Below, piece by piece: positions 7,273 through 16,350 of a stretch of DNA of 64,000 nt. A program made the position numbers and the translations under genes. The notes below the pieces were generated by a model. It made no database searches. It worked only from the letters and a program-made list of their open reading frames with translations, and had not been told where the DNA came from. This stretch comes from Halobacterium rubrum (GTDB lineage: Archaea > Halobacteriota > Halobacteria > Halobacteriales > Halobacteriaceae): assembly GCF_021729015.1 (NCBI RefSeq), contig NZ_JAJQQZ010000001.1:1-64000 (forward strand), written 5' to 3'. How positions within the stretch are numbered: the stretch's first letter is position 1; each line of letters starts with the position of its first letter.

Positions 7273-8061
7273 TCACGTTCGCGGGGCGACCGGGACCTCG
7301 ACGGGCGCGTCCGCGAGCAGCCGGCGGGCGACGGCGACGAGGACGTTCTCGGCGCCGGTGCCGACGACGGCGTGCGGGTCGTCGCCGGCGGTGGCGTACA
7401 GCACGCGCGTCCCGTCGACGAGCAGGAGCCGGTCGACTTCGGCGCCGTCGTCGAGTTCGCCGGCCAGCCAGGTGGGGTCGGCGTCGAAGACGGTGTCGTC
7501 ACCGAGCGCGTCGGCGGCGGCGTCCCGGGCGCCCTGGTCGACACCGCCGACCGTGACGTCGACGCCGGCGTCGGCGGTCGCCGCGAGTTCCTCGGCGAGG
7601 GCGGCGTCGAGCGCGTCGGCGGTGGCGACGAGCGCGACGGCCGTGTCGGCGTCCGCGACGAGACCCGTGGTGCGGTTCGCGACGGCACTGGCGCCGGTCA
7701 GCGTCCAGACATCGGTGGTGTCGGCGTCGGCGTCGCGCTGGACGTCGGGAACGTCGTCGAGCGCGTCCCGGAGGTCGCCGATGCGGGCGTCGTACTCGTC
7801 GCGCAGCGTCTCGGCGGCCTCGGCGACCGGGACCGCGCGGAAGCGCTGGGGGTTCGAGTGCTGGCGCGCGACCAGTCCGGCGTCCTCGAGCGCGTCGACG
7901 GCGTCGTACACTCGCGTTCGCGGGACTTCCGAGAGCTCGCTGACGGCTTTGGCAGTCGCGTTCTCGACTCTGGAGAGCGCGACGAAGCACTTCGCCTCGT
8001 ACTCCTTGAGACCGAGGGCCTGGAGCAGTTCGACCGCGTCGTCGACAGGTGAGTCGTGCAT
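7273..8061 (-). CDS. TrmB-family transcriptional regulator
   Basis: A 262-residue protein with an N-terminal TrmB winged helix (about residues 5-80: ALGLKEYEAKCFVALSRVENATAKAVSELSEVPRTRVYDAVD in two runs) followed by a helical dimerisation stretch and a C-terminal domain of unknown ligand. ATG 8061 is chosen over an upstream TTG because a TATA-like tttaaa lies at 8097-8102, about 36 bp upstream. The C-terminal part lacks an obvious sugar-binding motif. Its neighbour downstream is the HD hydrolase. Confidence 0.85.
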   Translation of the reverse strand: MHDSPVDDAVELLQALGLKEYEAKCFVALSRVENATAKAVSELSEVPRTRVYDAVDALEDAGLVARQHSNPQRFRAVPVAEAAETLRDEYDARIGDLRDALDDVPDVQRDADADTTDVWTLTGASAVANRTTGLVADADTAVALVATADALDAALAEELAATADAGVDVTVGGVDQGARDAAADALGDDTVFDADPTWLAGELDDGAEVDRLLLVDGTRVLYATAGDDPHAVVGTGAENVLVAVARRLLADAPVEVPVAPRT

Positions 8062-8368
8062 GGGTCCCAACCGGCCGAAACTTGCGCTGGCTACGGTTTA
8101 AATTACCATCAATATGGAGAGATATTACTAGCTTGTGGCGTCAGTGAGGCGAGACGAACCCGCGGAATCTGTCACCCAGTTAATCACAGCATATTATACA
8201 CGGGGCGTGGTAGGGGGTCGTGGCTCCCGGCGCGAGGTCCCAACCAATCACGCGCCCGGAGTCACTGCCGACGCGAGACTGCGTCTCGACAGGTGCGAAA
8301 GACTCTTCGTGACGCACAGTATCAGTGGGCACAGTCCGGGGGTCTCCCCCGTACAGAGGCACGCCACC
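8062..8368. other. Intergenic region between TrmB and HalOD1 genes
   Basis: Holds the leftward promoter of the TrmB-like gene (8097-8102) and AT-rich patches including tattatacac near 8193-8202 that could serve a rightward promoter. A small inverted repeat, cgagac/gtctcg, lies near 8273-8288. No supported ORF. Confidence 0.5.
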
Positions 8369-8659
8369 ATGACTGACAACACTCGATGCGGGCACGGTCG
8401 CGGGCGACAGGGCGAGGGCAGCCACACGACGTACGACCTCGGAGAGTACGACCGGCCGACTGTCGGCGTCGTCGAAGCGGTGGCAGCCGCCACCGACCGC
8501 GACCCCGGGTCGCTCCCGCAGCTCGGCCACGTCGTCGACCCCGACGCCATCGACGACCTGCTCGCCAGCGGGCCGGACGTCGAAATCGACTTCGAGTACG
8601 CCGACACGACCGTCACCGTCCGCGGGGACGCCACGGTCGTCGTCGACGTCCACTGCTGA
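8369..8659 (+). CDS. HalOD1 output-domain protein
   Basis: A 96-residue protein. After a short Gly/Arg-rich start, TVGVVEAVAAATDRDPGSLPQLGHVVDPDAIDDLLAS and the closing beta segment VTVRGDATVVVDV fit the halobacterial output domain 1 (HalOD1). That small domain is common in haloarchaea, often alone, and is inferred to act in signalling. ATG 8369 is preferred over an earlier ATG because upstream residues look non-coding. Biochemical role unknown. Confidence 0.75.
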   Translation: MTDNTRCGHGRGRQGEGSHTTYDLGEYDRPTVGVVEAVAAATDRDPGSLPQLGHVVDPDAIDDLLASGPDVEIDFEYADTTVTVRGDATVVVDVHC

Positions 8660-8747
8660 GGCTGCAGCCGCCGGCAGACACGCGTCCGGGAAGCCAGCGC
8701 TGCCGCCGCCGAAACCCGCTTGAGCCTCGAGTCGCTACAGCCCGAAA

Positions 8748-9437
8748 ATGGGTCGACCGCGCGTCGCGCTGCTCAACGCCGCACACGAACCCGCAGAGAC
8801 CACCCGGAACTTCCGCCGCGAGCTGGACGCCGACCTCGCCGAGTTCCACGCGAAGTCAGGCGAACTACCCACTCATCACGAGTTCGACGGCGTCGTCGTC
8901 ACCGGCTCGAAGTCCTCCGTCTACTGGGACGACGACTGGATCCCGGCACTCGTCGACTACGTCGCGGACGCCCACGACGCCGGCGTGCCGATTCTCGGCG
9001 TCTGCTTCGGCCACCAGGTGCTCGCGGAGGCGCTGGGCGGCACCGTCGAGGACATGGGCGCCTTCGAGCTCGGGTACCGGGCGATCGAACAGACCGTCGA
9101 CGCCGACCCCCTGTTCGAGAGCGTTCCCGAGACGTTCACGACGTTCACGACGCACGGCGACGCCGTCACGGAGCTCCCGCCGGGTGCGACCCTGCTCGCG
9201 GAGAACGACTACGGCGTCCACGCGTTCCGCGTCGACCAGTCCGTCGGCGTCCAGTTCCACCCCGAGTACGACAACGACACCGCCGAACGCATCGCCCGCG
9301 AGAAGGACGTCGACGAGGACCGCCGCGACGACGTGCTGGCCGGCATCACCCCCGAGGCGTACGACGCCGCCTGCGAGACCAAGCGGCTGTTCGAGAACTT
9401 CACCAGCGGGCTGGCGTCGCCGACGGCCGGCGACTGA
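8748..9437 (+). CDS. Class I glutamine amidotransferase-like protein
   Basis: A 229-residue type 1 glutamine amidotransferase similar to the GMP synthase GATase domain. The nucleophile elbow is PILGVCFGHQ with C86, and the other triad residues are H171 and E173 in VGVQFHPEYDND. It would release ammonia from glutamine, but no synthetase partner is adjacent and the acceptor is unknown. Free-standing members also include gamma-glutamyl peptide hydrolases. A T-rich stretch (9475-9480) after the stop may terminate this gene or serve as the TATA box of the next one. Confidence 0.87.
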   Translation: MGRPRVALLNAAHEPAETTRNFRRELDADLAEFHAKSGELPTHHEFDGVVVTGSKSSVYWDDDWIPALVDYVADAHDAGVPILGVCFGHQVLAEALGGTVEDMGAFELGYRAIEQTVDADPLFESVPETFTTFTTHGDAVTELPPGATLLAENDYGVHAFRVDQSVGVQFHPEYDNDTAERIAREKDVDEDRRDDVLAGITPEAYDAACETKRLFENFTSGLASPTAGD

Positions 9438-9504
9438 GCCGGCCGCGACCGACCACTGCGACGGACCAGTAGGCTTTTTCACCGTTTGGCGCCGAGTACG
9501 CGGT

Positions 9505-10668
9505 ATGCTCGACTACGTGGGCCTGGAGGCCGACCTCGACAGCGAGGAGCGGCTCGTCCGGGACACCGCCCGCGAGTTCGTCGACGAACACGTCCGCGAC
9601 GACATCGGCGACCACTACCTCGAGGGGACGTTCCCGACGGAACTCATCCCCGAGATGGGCGAACTCGGGTTCTACGCGCCGAACCTCGAGGGGTACGGCC
9701 TGCCGAACGTCTCGGAGACGGCCTACGGCCTGCTGATGCAGGAGCTGGAGGCCTGCGACTCGGGGCTGCGGTCGATGGCGAGCGTGCAGGGCGCGCTCGT
9801 CATGTACCCGATTCACGCCTTCGGCAGCGAGGAGCAGAAAGAGCAGTGGCTGCCCGACCTCGGCCGCGGGGAGGCCGTCGGTTGCTTCGGGCTGACCGAG
9901 CCCGAGCACGGCTCGAACCCGTCCGCGATGGAGACCACGGCGGAGCCGGACGGCGACGAGTACGTCTTGAACGGCTCGAAGACGTGGATCACGAACTCCC
10001 CCATCGCCGACGTGGCCGTCGTCTGGGCGAAAGACCAGGGTGAGGACGGGACCCCCGTCCGGGGCTTCCTCGTGGAGACGGACCGCGACGGCGTCACCAC
10101 CAACAAGATCGACGAGAAGCTCTCGCTGCGCGCCTCGATCACGGGCGAGATCAGCCTCCAGAACGCCCGCGTCCCGAAGGAGAACCGGCTGCCGGGCGTC
10201 GAGGGCATGAAGGGGCCGCTGTCCTGCCTGACGCAGGCCCGCTACGGCATCGCGTGGGGCGCAGTCGGCGCCGCCAGGGACTGCTTCGAGACCGCCCGCG
10301 ACTACGCCACCGACCGCGAGCAGTTCGGGCAGCCCATCGGCGGCTTCCAGATGCAACAGCAGAAGCTCGCCGAGATGGCGACCCAGGTGACGACCAGCCA
10401 GCTGCTCGCCCACCGGCTCGCCGAGCTCAAGGAGCGCGGCGACCTCCGCCCCCAGCACGTCTCGATGGCCAAACGCAACAACGTCCGGATGGCGCGGGAC
10501 CAGTCCCGCATCGCCCGCGAGATGCTCGGCGGGAACGGCATCACGGTGGACTACTCGCCGATGCGCCACATGGCGAACATGGAGACCGTCTACACGTACG
10601 AGGGCACCCACGACATCCACACGCTGATTCTCGGCGAGGACCTCACCGGCATGCAGGCCTACCAGTAG
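9505..10668 (+). CDS. Acyl-CoA dehydrogenase, glutaryl-CoA dehydrogenase-like
   Basis: A 387-residue FAD enzyme. The sequence RSMASVQGALVMYPI, the FAD-binding GCFGLTEPEHGSNPS, KTWITNSPIADV and the catalytic glutamate in TYEGTHDIHTLILG (about E366) are characteristic of the glutaryl-CoA dehydrogenase branch, which oxidises and decarboxylates glutaryl-CoA. Other acyl-CoA substrates are possible. ATG 9505 lies about 28 bp after ggctttttc. The gene has no catabolic neighbours here. Confidence 0.9.
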   Translation: MLDYVGLEADLDSEERLVRDTAREFVDEHVRDDIGDHYLEGTFPTELIPEMGELGFYAPNLEGYGLPNVSETAYGLLMQELEACDSGLRSMASVQGALVMYPIHAFGSEEQKEQWLPDLGRGEAVGCFGLTEPEHGSNPSAMETTAEPDGDEYVLNGSKTWITNSPIADVAVVWAKDQGEDGTPVRGFLVETDRDGVTTNKIDEKLSLRASITGEISLQNARVPKENRLPGVEGMKGPLSCLTQARYGIAWGAVGAARDCFETARDYATDREQFGQPIGGFQMQQQKLAEMATQVTTSQLLAHRLAELKERGDLRPQHVSMAKRNNVRMARDQSRIAREMLGGNGITVDYSPMRHMANMETVYTYEGTHDIHTLILGEDLTGMQAYQ

Positions 10669-10728
10669 ACCGGAGTCCTCGCTTCAGTCCCGACAAGACA
10701 CTTACCCCGACCGCCGGAACCCGGAGGC

Positions 10729-11592
10729 ATGCCCACGCGCAGAGCCCTCCTCCGGGACGGCGCCGGCGCCGCTTCGCTGGCGGTGCTCGCCGGCTGCCAG
10801 TCAGCGCTCCCCTCCTCCCGGAACACCACCACACAGCCCGAATCCTCGGGCGCCGGCGAGCCGAGACTGGACGCCGAACCCGTCACGCCTTCGTCAATCC
10901 CGGACGGTGCGACTGTCGGCGTCACCAGTCCGCCTCTCCACGAACTCGTCGCGAACGCCGCCGAAGCTGACGGCCGCGTCGACCTGCAGACGACCGGGAG
11001 CGCCGACGGCGACGAGTCCCTCACGCTCGGCGGCTTCGACTACGTCGAGTTCGAGGACCAGACGTACGAGTCGACGGCGTCGTTCGCCGGGTTCGGCGAG
11101 GAGTCCACCGCGAAGTTCTCGCTGCTCGCCGTGGACGGCGACGAGGTCGGCGCTGACGCCGACGTCACCACGTACGAGTCGCTGAGCGACCGCGAGCAGG
11201 CGGTCGCCGACGAGATGCTCGCGGACGGGTCACTCTCTGTCGGCCGCCACGAACGGCGACCCGAGGAAGTCGGGGCAATCGTCGGGAGTGAGTTCTTTCG
11301 CGCGGACGGCCAGACGTACCGCATCCAGATCACCGTCGGCGACCCACCAGCACACCACATGCTGGAACTGGATACCGCGAACCCCGGCGACGACGCGCAG
11401 GTCGTGACAGTGCTCGACGAACGCCCTGCGGCCGACTGGAGTGACGTCCTGCAGGAGGGCCTCGGCCCCGGGAGCGTCGGTGTCGAGGACCTTCCCAGCA
11501 GCGCGGCGCTCGTCGACTACCTCGACGGCATCGACTACGTCGTCACCGCCACGACCGTCGCCGACGCCACGGTGAACGAGACCGTCCAGTAG
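10729..11592 (+). CDS. Tat-type lipoprotein, tandem copy 1
   Basis: A 287-residue secreted protein with a twin-arginine signal (MPTRRALLRDGAGAA) and lipobox LAGC, so it is probably anchored by C23 to the outer face of the membrane. No enzyme motif is recognised. It is a paralogue of the next gene: both share DGATVxV, a DYV/EYV-AFEDxTY segment, HHML-LD-NPG-DAQVVTV and a closing YLDGIDYV. Even the promoter text (aagacacttac, 30-35 bp before the ATG) is repeated. Function unknown. Confidence 0.8.
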   Translation: MPTRRALLRDGAGAASLAVLAGCQSALPSSRNTTTQPESSGAGEPRLDAEPVTPSSIPDGATVGVTSPPLHELVANAAEADGRVDLQTTGSADGDESLTLGGFDYVEFEDQTYESTASFAGFGEESTAKFSLLAVDGDEVGADADVTTYESLSDREQAVADEMLADGSLSVGRHERRPEEVGAIVGSEFFRADGQTYRIQITVGDPPAHHMLELDTANPGDDAQVVTVLDERPAADWSDVLQEGLGPGSVGVEDLPSSAALVDYLDGIDYVVTATTVADATVNETVQ

Positions 11593-11665
11593 CGCGCGGC
11601 GGCGGTCGTTACAAGAAGTCGGGACCGCAGAAAAGACACTTACAGCGGCGTCCGGAACGCCCGGT

Positions 11666-12547
11666 ATGGCCTCTCGCAGGCGGTTCGTCCGGGCGGCAGG
11701 CGCCGCGGCGGTCGCGGCGCTCGCCGGTTGCGCGAGCGGGAGCGGTGGCGACGCGACCGACACCACCCACAGCGACGGCAGCAGTGGGGACGACACCGGC
11801 GACGGCGGGCTGCGGCTCGCGGGCGAGGCGATAGTGCCGGCCGACGTGCCCGACGGCGCAACGGTGGCAGTGTCCGAGCCGGACCTCCACCAGCTGGTCG
11901 TCGACGCCACACAGACCGACGGCCGGGTCGACCTCGACCGCGGCGGCAGCGGGCCCGGGCGGAACGCGACGCTGGCGCTCGGCGCGTTCGAGTACGTCGC
12001 GTTCGAGGACGAGACCTACGCCCCGAGCGCGTCGTTCGCGGAGTTCGCGGCGGAGACGGCCTACCGCTACGAGCTCGTGTCCGTCGACGACGCGGACGCG
12101 CCCGAGCGTGGCGACGACGTGCTCCGGTACCCGGACCTCAGCGAGGGCGAACAGGCGTTCGCCGACCAGTTGCTGGCGAGCGGGACGCACACAGTCGGTC
12201 CACACGAGCAGCGGCCGCCCGGCGCCGAGCCGTTCCAGTCCCAGTCCTACCTCCGCACCGACGACGCCACGTACCGGATTCGGGTGTCCGTCGGCGACCA
12301 CGCCGCCCACCACATGCTCTCGCTGGACCCCGCCGACCCGGGGAACGACGCCCAGGTCGTAACTGTCACCGACCGCGTGCCGGAGCCGGCGTGGTCGGGC
12401 GTGTTCGCGGCGCTGCTCGGCGCAGGGTCGGTCAGCATCGAGGACGTCGCCGGCGCCGACGCGCTCGTCAACTACCTCGACGGCGTCGACTACGTCACCA
12501 CGGCCGCCGACGTGCTCTCCGTGGACGTCCGGGGAGCCAGCGAGTAG
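11666..12547 (+). CDS. Tat-type lipoprotein, tandem copy 2
   Basis: A 293-residue paralogue of the preceding gene. The signal peptide MASRRRFVRAAGAAA ends in a lipobox with C22 (ALAGC), followed by a Ser/Gly/Asp-rich linker and then the shared domain (VPDGATVAV, FEYVAFEDETY, HHMLSLDPADPGNDAQVV, YLDGVDYV). The ATG is preceded by aaaagacacttac, matching the promoter of copy 1. Probably a surface lipoprotein arising by local duplication of a gene with its promoter; function unknown. Confidence 0.8.
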   Translation: MASRRRFVRAAGAAAVAALAGCASGSGGDATDTTHSDGSSGDDTGDGGLRLAGEAIVPADVPDGATVAVSEPDLHQLVVDATQTDGRVDLDRGGSGPGRNATLALGAFEYVAFEDETYAPSASFAEFAAETAYRYELVSVDDADAPERGDDVLRYPDLSEGEQAFADQLLASGTHTVGPHEQRPPGAEPFQSQSYLRTDDATYRIRVSVGDHAAHHMLSLDPADPGNDAQVVTVTDRVPEPAWSGVFAALLGAGSVSIEDVAGADALVNYLDGVDYVTTAADVLSVDVRGASE

Positions 12548-12681
12548 GAGCGGGAGCACCACCACAACGCTGAAGCCGGCGGCAGGCGCCACTCGGCGGA
12601 TTCTCGCGGCCACAGCGGCAGCACCGTGTGGGCTCGCCGCCGCCAGTGGCCGGCCGCCACACGACACGTGGCGGAGTATCC

Positions 12682-12963
12682 ATGGAACCCCACCACGCGC
12701 TCGTGTCGCAGTTCGAGTCGTACAGCGTCCAGCGACAGCTCCACGGCGTGCCGCCCCACGAGGTCACCGTCGACGGCCAGCCGGCGGTCTGCAAGCGCGA
12801 CACCGGGCCGACCGGGGGAGCAGGCGTCGAGGGGCGCGTGACCCGGTTCGTCGGCGAGCGGACGAGCGTCCCAGTTCCCAAGATTCCCGCCGTCGGCGAC
12901 GACTGGCACGAGGCGGCGATGGGGTACGTCCGACGGCGCCGGCCGGTGCTCGACGACTGCTGA
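12682..12963 (+). pseudogene. Truncated phosphotransferase-like fragment
   Basis: An ORF of 93 residues resembling only the N-terminal lobe of the aminoglycoside phosphotransferase/kinase-like family. VDGQPAVCKRDTGPTGG is a possible nucleotide-binding strand with its lysine, followed by GRVTRFVGERTSVPVPKI and VGDDWHEAA. The text then turns basic (GYVRRRRPVLDDC) and stops, with no catalytic loop (HGDxxxxN). The stop directly abuts the stop of the convergent DCC gene. I read it as a C-terminally deleted remnant; a functional small protein is less likely. Confidence 0.55.
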
Positions 12964-13341
12964 CTACTCCCGCGCCGGCGGGTCGTCGCGGGCGAGCTTC
13001 CCGAGCGTGACCCGGTTGTCCGCCCCCCAGCGGTAGAGGCGCTCCCGCACCACTGCGTACCCCGGCACCGCCCCGAGCGCGGCGAACACCGGCCGGAGTT
13101 CCGGGAAGTCGTGTTCGAGCGTGCGCTCGATGGCCGCCCCACACGAGTAGACGGCGTCGTCGGTGAGGAGGTGCGCGCAGTCCTCGTAGTCGTCGGGCAG
13201 CCGCGCGACCTGGTCGGGGGACAGCTCCGTGAACCCGACGAGCTCCACGTCACCGTGGCGCGCCGCGAAGTTCGCACACCACGTGCAGAACCCGCAGTCG
13301 TCGTCGAACACCAGCCGCGGCGGGTGGTCTGGCTCGGGCAT
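12964..13341 (-). CDS. DCC-family thiol-disulfide oxidoreductase-like protein (DUF393)
   Basis: A 125-residue protein with the diagnostic start LVFDDDCGFCTWCANF (C16, C19, C22) and the later YRWGADNRVTLGK. Members of the family are predicted thioredoxin-fold redox proteins. Its ATG is only two bases from the stop of the upstream cupin gene, so the two form an operon. Convergent with the truncated phosphotransferase. Confidence 0.85.
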   Translation of the reverse strand: MPEPDHPPRLVFDDDCGFCTWCANFAARHGDVELVGFTELSPDQVARLPDDYEDCAHLLTDDAVYSCGAAIERTLEHDFPELRPVFAALGAVPGYAVVRERLYRWGADNRVTLGKLARDDPPARE

Positions 13342-13343
13342 GG

Positions 13344-13811
13344 TCAGTCGAAGCGCCCCGTCACAGTCCCGCAGGACTCACAGACCGCGCGAATCTCGGA
13401 GTGGTCGTCGGCGAGCGAGAGCTCCTGTGTCGTCTCGCCCCCGCAGTCCGGACACTCGCGGAGGATTTCGGTCTCGCCGGCGTCCTGCGGCGCGCCGACG
13501 GCGAGCGCGCGTACGGGCTCGTCGCCCTCGTTGACGCCCTGCTGGAACTCGCCCGGCCCGAACCGCGCGAGCTCCCCCGCCTCGACGGTGACGTCCTCGT
13601 CCAGCGTCCGGAACGTCACCTCGCCGTCGAGCACGTAGAACACCTCCTCCTGCTCGGCGTGAGCGTGGAACCCGTACGCGAAGCTGTCTCCGGGTTCGAG
13701 CTCGTAGAAGTTCATCGCGGCGTCGGCCAGCCCCAGCGCGTCGGTCAGCGGGAGGCTGCGGGCAGCCGGCCCCATCCGGGAGTCGAGGTCGTCCAGACGC
13801 ACTTTCCGCAT
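13344..13811 (-). CDS. Cupin protein with C-terminal zinc ribbon
   Basis: A 155-residue protein. Residues about 30-105 form a cupin barrel with FHAHAEQEEVFYVLDGEVTF as metal-binding motif 1 and GEFQQGVN in the region of motif 2. The last 45 residues add CPDCGG and CESCG pairs, a zinc ribbon. The fusion suggests a metal-dependent enzyme or sensor that also binds a partner; the substrate is unknown. A TATA-like element on the minus strand (GGCTTATG, near 13837-13844) lies about 28 bp before the ATG. Confidence 0.85.
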   Translation of the reverse strand: MRKVRLDDLDSRMGPAARSLPLTDALGLADAAMNFYELEPGDSFAYGFHAHAEQEEVFYVLDGEVTFRTLDEDVTVEAGELARFGPGEFQQGVNEGDEPVRALAVGAPQDAGETEILRECPDCGGETTQELSLADDHSEIRAVCESCGTVTGRFD

Positions 13812-13892
13812 ACGTCTGGATTCCGTTCGGCGCGCGCATAAGCCCTCGGGAGTTCTAGGCCTCAGCGTCCTCCCGGCCTCCTTCGGGACCCA

Positions 13893-14223
13893 GAAAGCCC
13901 CGGCTGGCCGAACTCGGGGGCACCGGAAGACTCGCTACGCTCGTCTTCCGAGGTCACGTTCGCTGCGCTCACGTGACCCTCGCTGCGCGCTCCCTTCGGT
14001 CGCGTGCTTACGTCGGCCGCCTGCGTTCGGCCAGCCGCCCCTTTCAGTCCACCCACTACCGGCTGGCCAGCCGGCAGAAACCGTCTGATTCCACAGCCGG
14101 TAGCGGGGTGGGGAAATCGAAAGGGGCGAGGCGCTGGGCGAAGGCGCGCGACGCAAGCACTGGAGCGAGCGTAGCGAGTGAAGCGCGCAGCGAGCGCACC
14201 GAGCCCAGCGCCTCGGGGCTTTC
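13893..14223. repeat. Large palindromic intergenic element, copy 1
   Basis: About 330 bp bounded by a 10-bp perfect inverted repeat, GAAAGCCCCG (13893-13902) and its complement (14214-14223). Inside are nested inverted stretches: CCCCTTTC near 14038-14045 against GAAAGGGG near 14118-14125, and GGAAGAC/GTCTTCC (13925-13947) around ctcgctacgctc. No ORF is plausible. A diverged second copy lies at 25956-26255. It looks like a foldback or MITE-like element, or a structured RNA. Confidence 0.7.
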
Positions 14224-14284
14224 GAGGCGTCCAAGTCAGAGAACAAACCTGTAGCAGCCCCACAACCACCAGAAACCCAAATGA

Positions 14285-14662
<378 letters not shown>

Positions 14663-14797
14663 CCGGCGCTGTTCTCGGACCGGCGCTGTTTCTCGGAGCG
14701 GCACTGTCTGACGGCGAGCCGGTGGCTGTGTGTCTTTGACTCGGTAGCCGAACGTCGTCGAACGAGCGGGGTAAAAGTGGGGCGAAAGCGGGGCGCG

Positions 14798-14959
14798 TTA
14801 CGACCGGTCGATCTCGAGCTGGTCTCGGAGCTGCTCGAGGGTCTCGCTGTCGGAGATGTCGTCGAGGCGCTCCTGGAAGTGCTCCTCGCAGACGCCGACC
14901 TTCAGGCCGCCTTTCTCGACGGTCAGGTCGGCGCTCCGGTCGCAGTAGTGACACTGCAT
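14798..14959 (-). CDS. Small zinc-finger protein, DUF6757-like
   Basis: A 53-residue protein beginning MQCHYCDRSADLTVEKGG and continuing VGVCEEHFQERL, with a C-x2-C and C-x2-H pair likely to bind zinc, and ending in an acidic helix. Conserved small proteins of this form occur across haloarchaea. ATG 14959 is chosen because an upstream extension begins with Arg/Pro-rich non-coding-like text. Role unknown. Confidence 0.72.
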   Translation of the reverse strand: MQCHYCDRSADLTVEKGGLKVGVCEEHFQERLDDISDSETLEQLRDQLEIDRS

Positions 14960-15034
14960 ACGCGTCGGTTGGGGCCGGAGCCTCGTGAACCTCACGGCAG
15001 GGGCACGAATGGTACCGTGTCGCGCGGATTGCCG

Positions 15035-15853
15035 CTACTCCGTGGGGAGGTGCTGGCGGACGGCGTCGTACTGGTCGCGGTCGAGGCCCGCCGTGCCGAG
15101 CGTGCGCTCGTGGGCGTCGGTGCCGCCGGTCGCGAGGAGGTCGTGGGTCTCGATTGCGGCCGCGACGAGGGCGGCGCCGTCGCCGTCGGCGTCGTCGGGG
15201 TCGCGGCCGACGGGGCGGTCGTAGGGGTAGTGGGCTTCGACGGCGTCGAGGTCGGCGCAGAGCGCGAGCGCGCTCTCGGGGTCGTCGTACCGCAGCGGGT
15301 GGGCGAGGCCGACGAGACCGCAGGCGTCGGCGAGGAGGTCGACGCCTGTCTCGAAGTCGGGGACGTCGCGGGCGACGAAGCAGGGACCGTCGTCGGCGAT
15401 GAGGTCGGCGAAGACGCCGTCCATCGCCTCGTAGTCCGTGTCGGCGTGGTCGACGACGGCGCGCGCGATGTGCGGGCGGCCCAGCCCCTCCCGGGGTTCC
15501 AGCGGGAGGCCGACGCCGAGTTCGGCCTCGACGTTCTCGATGATGCGGCGGCCGCGCTCGCGGCGGTCGCGCTGGATGCGCTCGCACTCGGCGACGAGCG
15601 CGTCGGTGCGGCGGACGCCGTACCCGAGGAGGTCGACGCGCTGGTCGCCGGCGTCGACCCGGAGTTCGATGCCGTGGACGACTTCGACGCCGTCGCGTTC
15701 GGCGACGGGCGCATCGAGGTCAGGGTGGAGGCGGTCGTGGTCGGTGACCGCCACCGCCGAGACGCCGGCGTCGCGAGCGGCGCTGGGCACCTCGTCGACC
15801 GTGAGGGTGCCGTCGGAGTTGGTGGTGTGGACGTGGAGGTCCGCGTAGACCAT
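15035..15853 (-). CDS. PHP-domain metal-dependent phosphoesterase
   Basis: A 272-residue PHP protein. Motifs appear in the expected order: YADLHVHTTNSDGTL (metal-binding H-x-H), VAVTDHDRLHPD, GIELRV, a central insertion, then GLAHPLRYDDP and TGGTDAHERTLG. Members include TrpH/YciV-like nucleases and histidinol phosphatase relatives; the substrate cannot be assigned. The ATG at 15853 directly opens the PHP motif. Confidence 0.87.
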   Translation of the reverse strand: MVYADLHVHTTNSDGTLTVDEVPSAARDAGVSAVAVTDHDRLHPDLDAPVAERDGVEVVHGIELRVDAGDQRVDLLGYGVRRTDALVAECERIQRDRRERGRRIIENVEAELGVGLPLEPREGLGRPHIARAVVDHADTDYEAMDGVFADLIADDGPCFVARDVPDFETGVDLLADACGLVGLAHPLRYDDPESALALCADLDAVEAHYPYDRPVGRDPDDADGDGAALVAAAIETHDLLATGGTDAHERTLGTAGLDRDQYDAVRQHLPTE

Positions 15854-15962
15854 ACGGGAGCGCGGGCGGCCCGCCACCTAAGCCCCCCGGTACCGGGCGT
15901 CGGGCGGGGGCGTGACTAAGGGCCCTATAACTATCATTATTGTTGATGCAGAACACTCTTGC

Positions 15963-16268
15963 ATGGAGCCAGCGACCACAGACGTGATGACGTTCAAAGA
16001 GACCGCAGACGTGCTACGCGACCAGGAGTACCCGACCAGCGCGGCAGCGCTCGCGGCAGCCTGCGGGGACATCGAACTCGACGACGCGGGCGGCGAGGAT
16101 CTCCGGACGGTCATCGCCCGCACGGGCGCCGACCAGTTCGCGTCCGCGACCGACGCCACGTTCGCGGTCTACGGCGCACTCCCCGCCGACGCCGTCGGCC
16201 GCGTCGGCTACAGCGACCGCGACCCGGACCCGATGGGCGTCGGCACCACCGAACCGGTCTCGTTCTGA
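15963..16268 (+). CDS. DUF5789-like haloarchaeal protein
   Basis: A 101-residue protein with MTFKETADVLRDQEYPTS, an internal GDIELDDAGGEDLRTVIAR and the closing VGRVGYSDRDPDP. This matches the haloarchaeal DUF5789 pattern (YP-x-S, Gly-Asp, GR-x-GYSDRDP). Function unknown. The ATG at 15963 follows a ctataac TATA-like element by about 35 bp; a second in-frame ATG at 15987 is possible. Confidence 0.72.
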   Translation: MEPATTDVMTFKETADVLRDQEYPTSAAALAAACGDIELDDAGGEDLRTVIARTGADQFASATDATFAVYGALPADAVGRVGYSDRDPDPMGVGTTEPVSF

Positions 16269-16350
16269 CCCGCCCAGTCCGGTGGGACCGGGTCGAATCC
16301 TCCGTTAGTTTGATATTGGACAACTGACTACTACCGTGTGTGTAGTTGTC

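Noticed and set aside
16336-16350. Earlier start for the DUF5786-like gene
   Set aside because: The Val-rich five-residue extension is not seen in the family and begins with an alternative codon.
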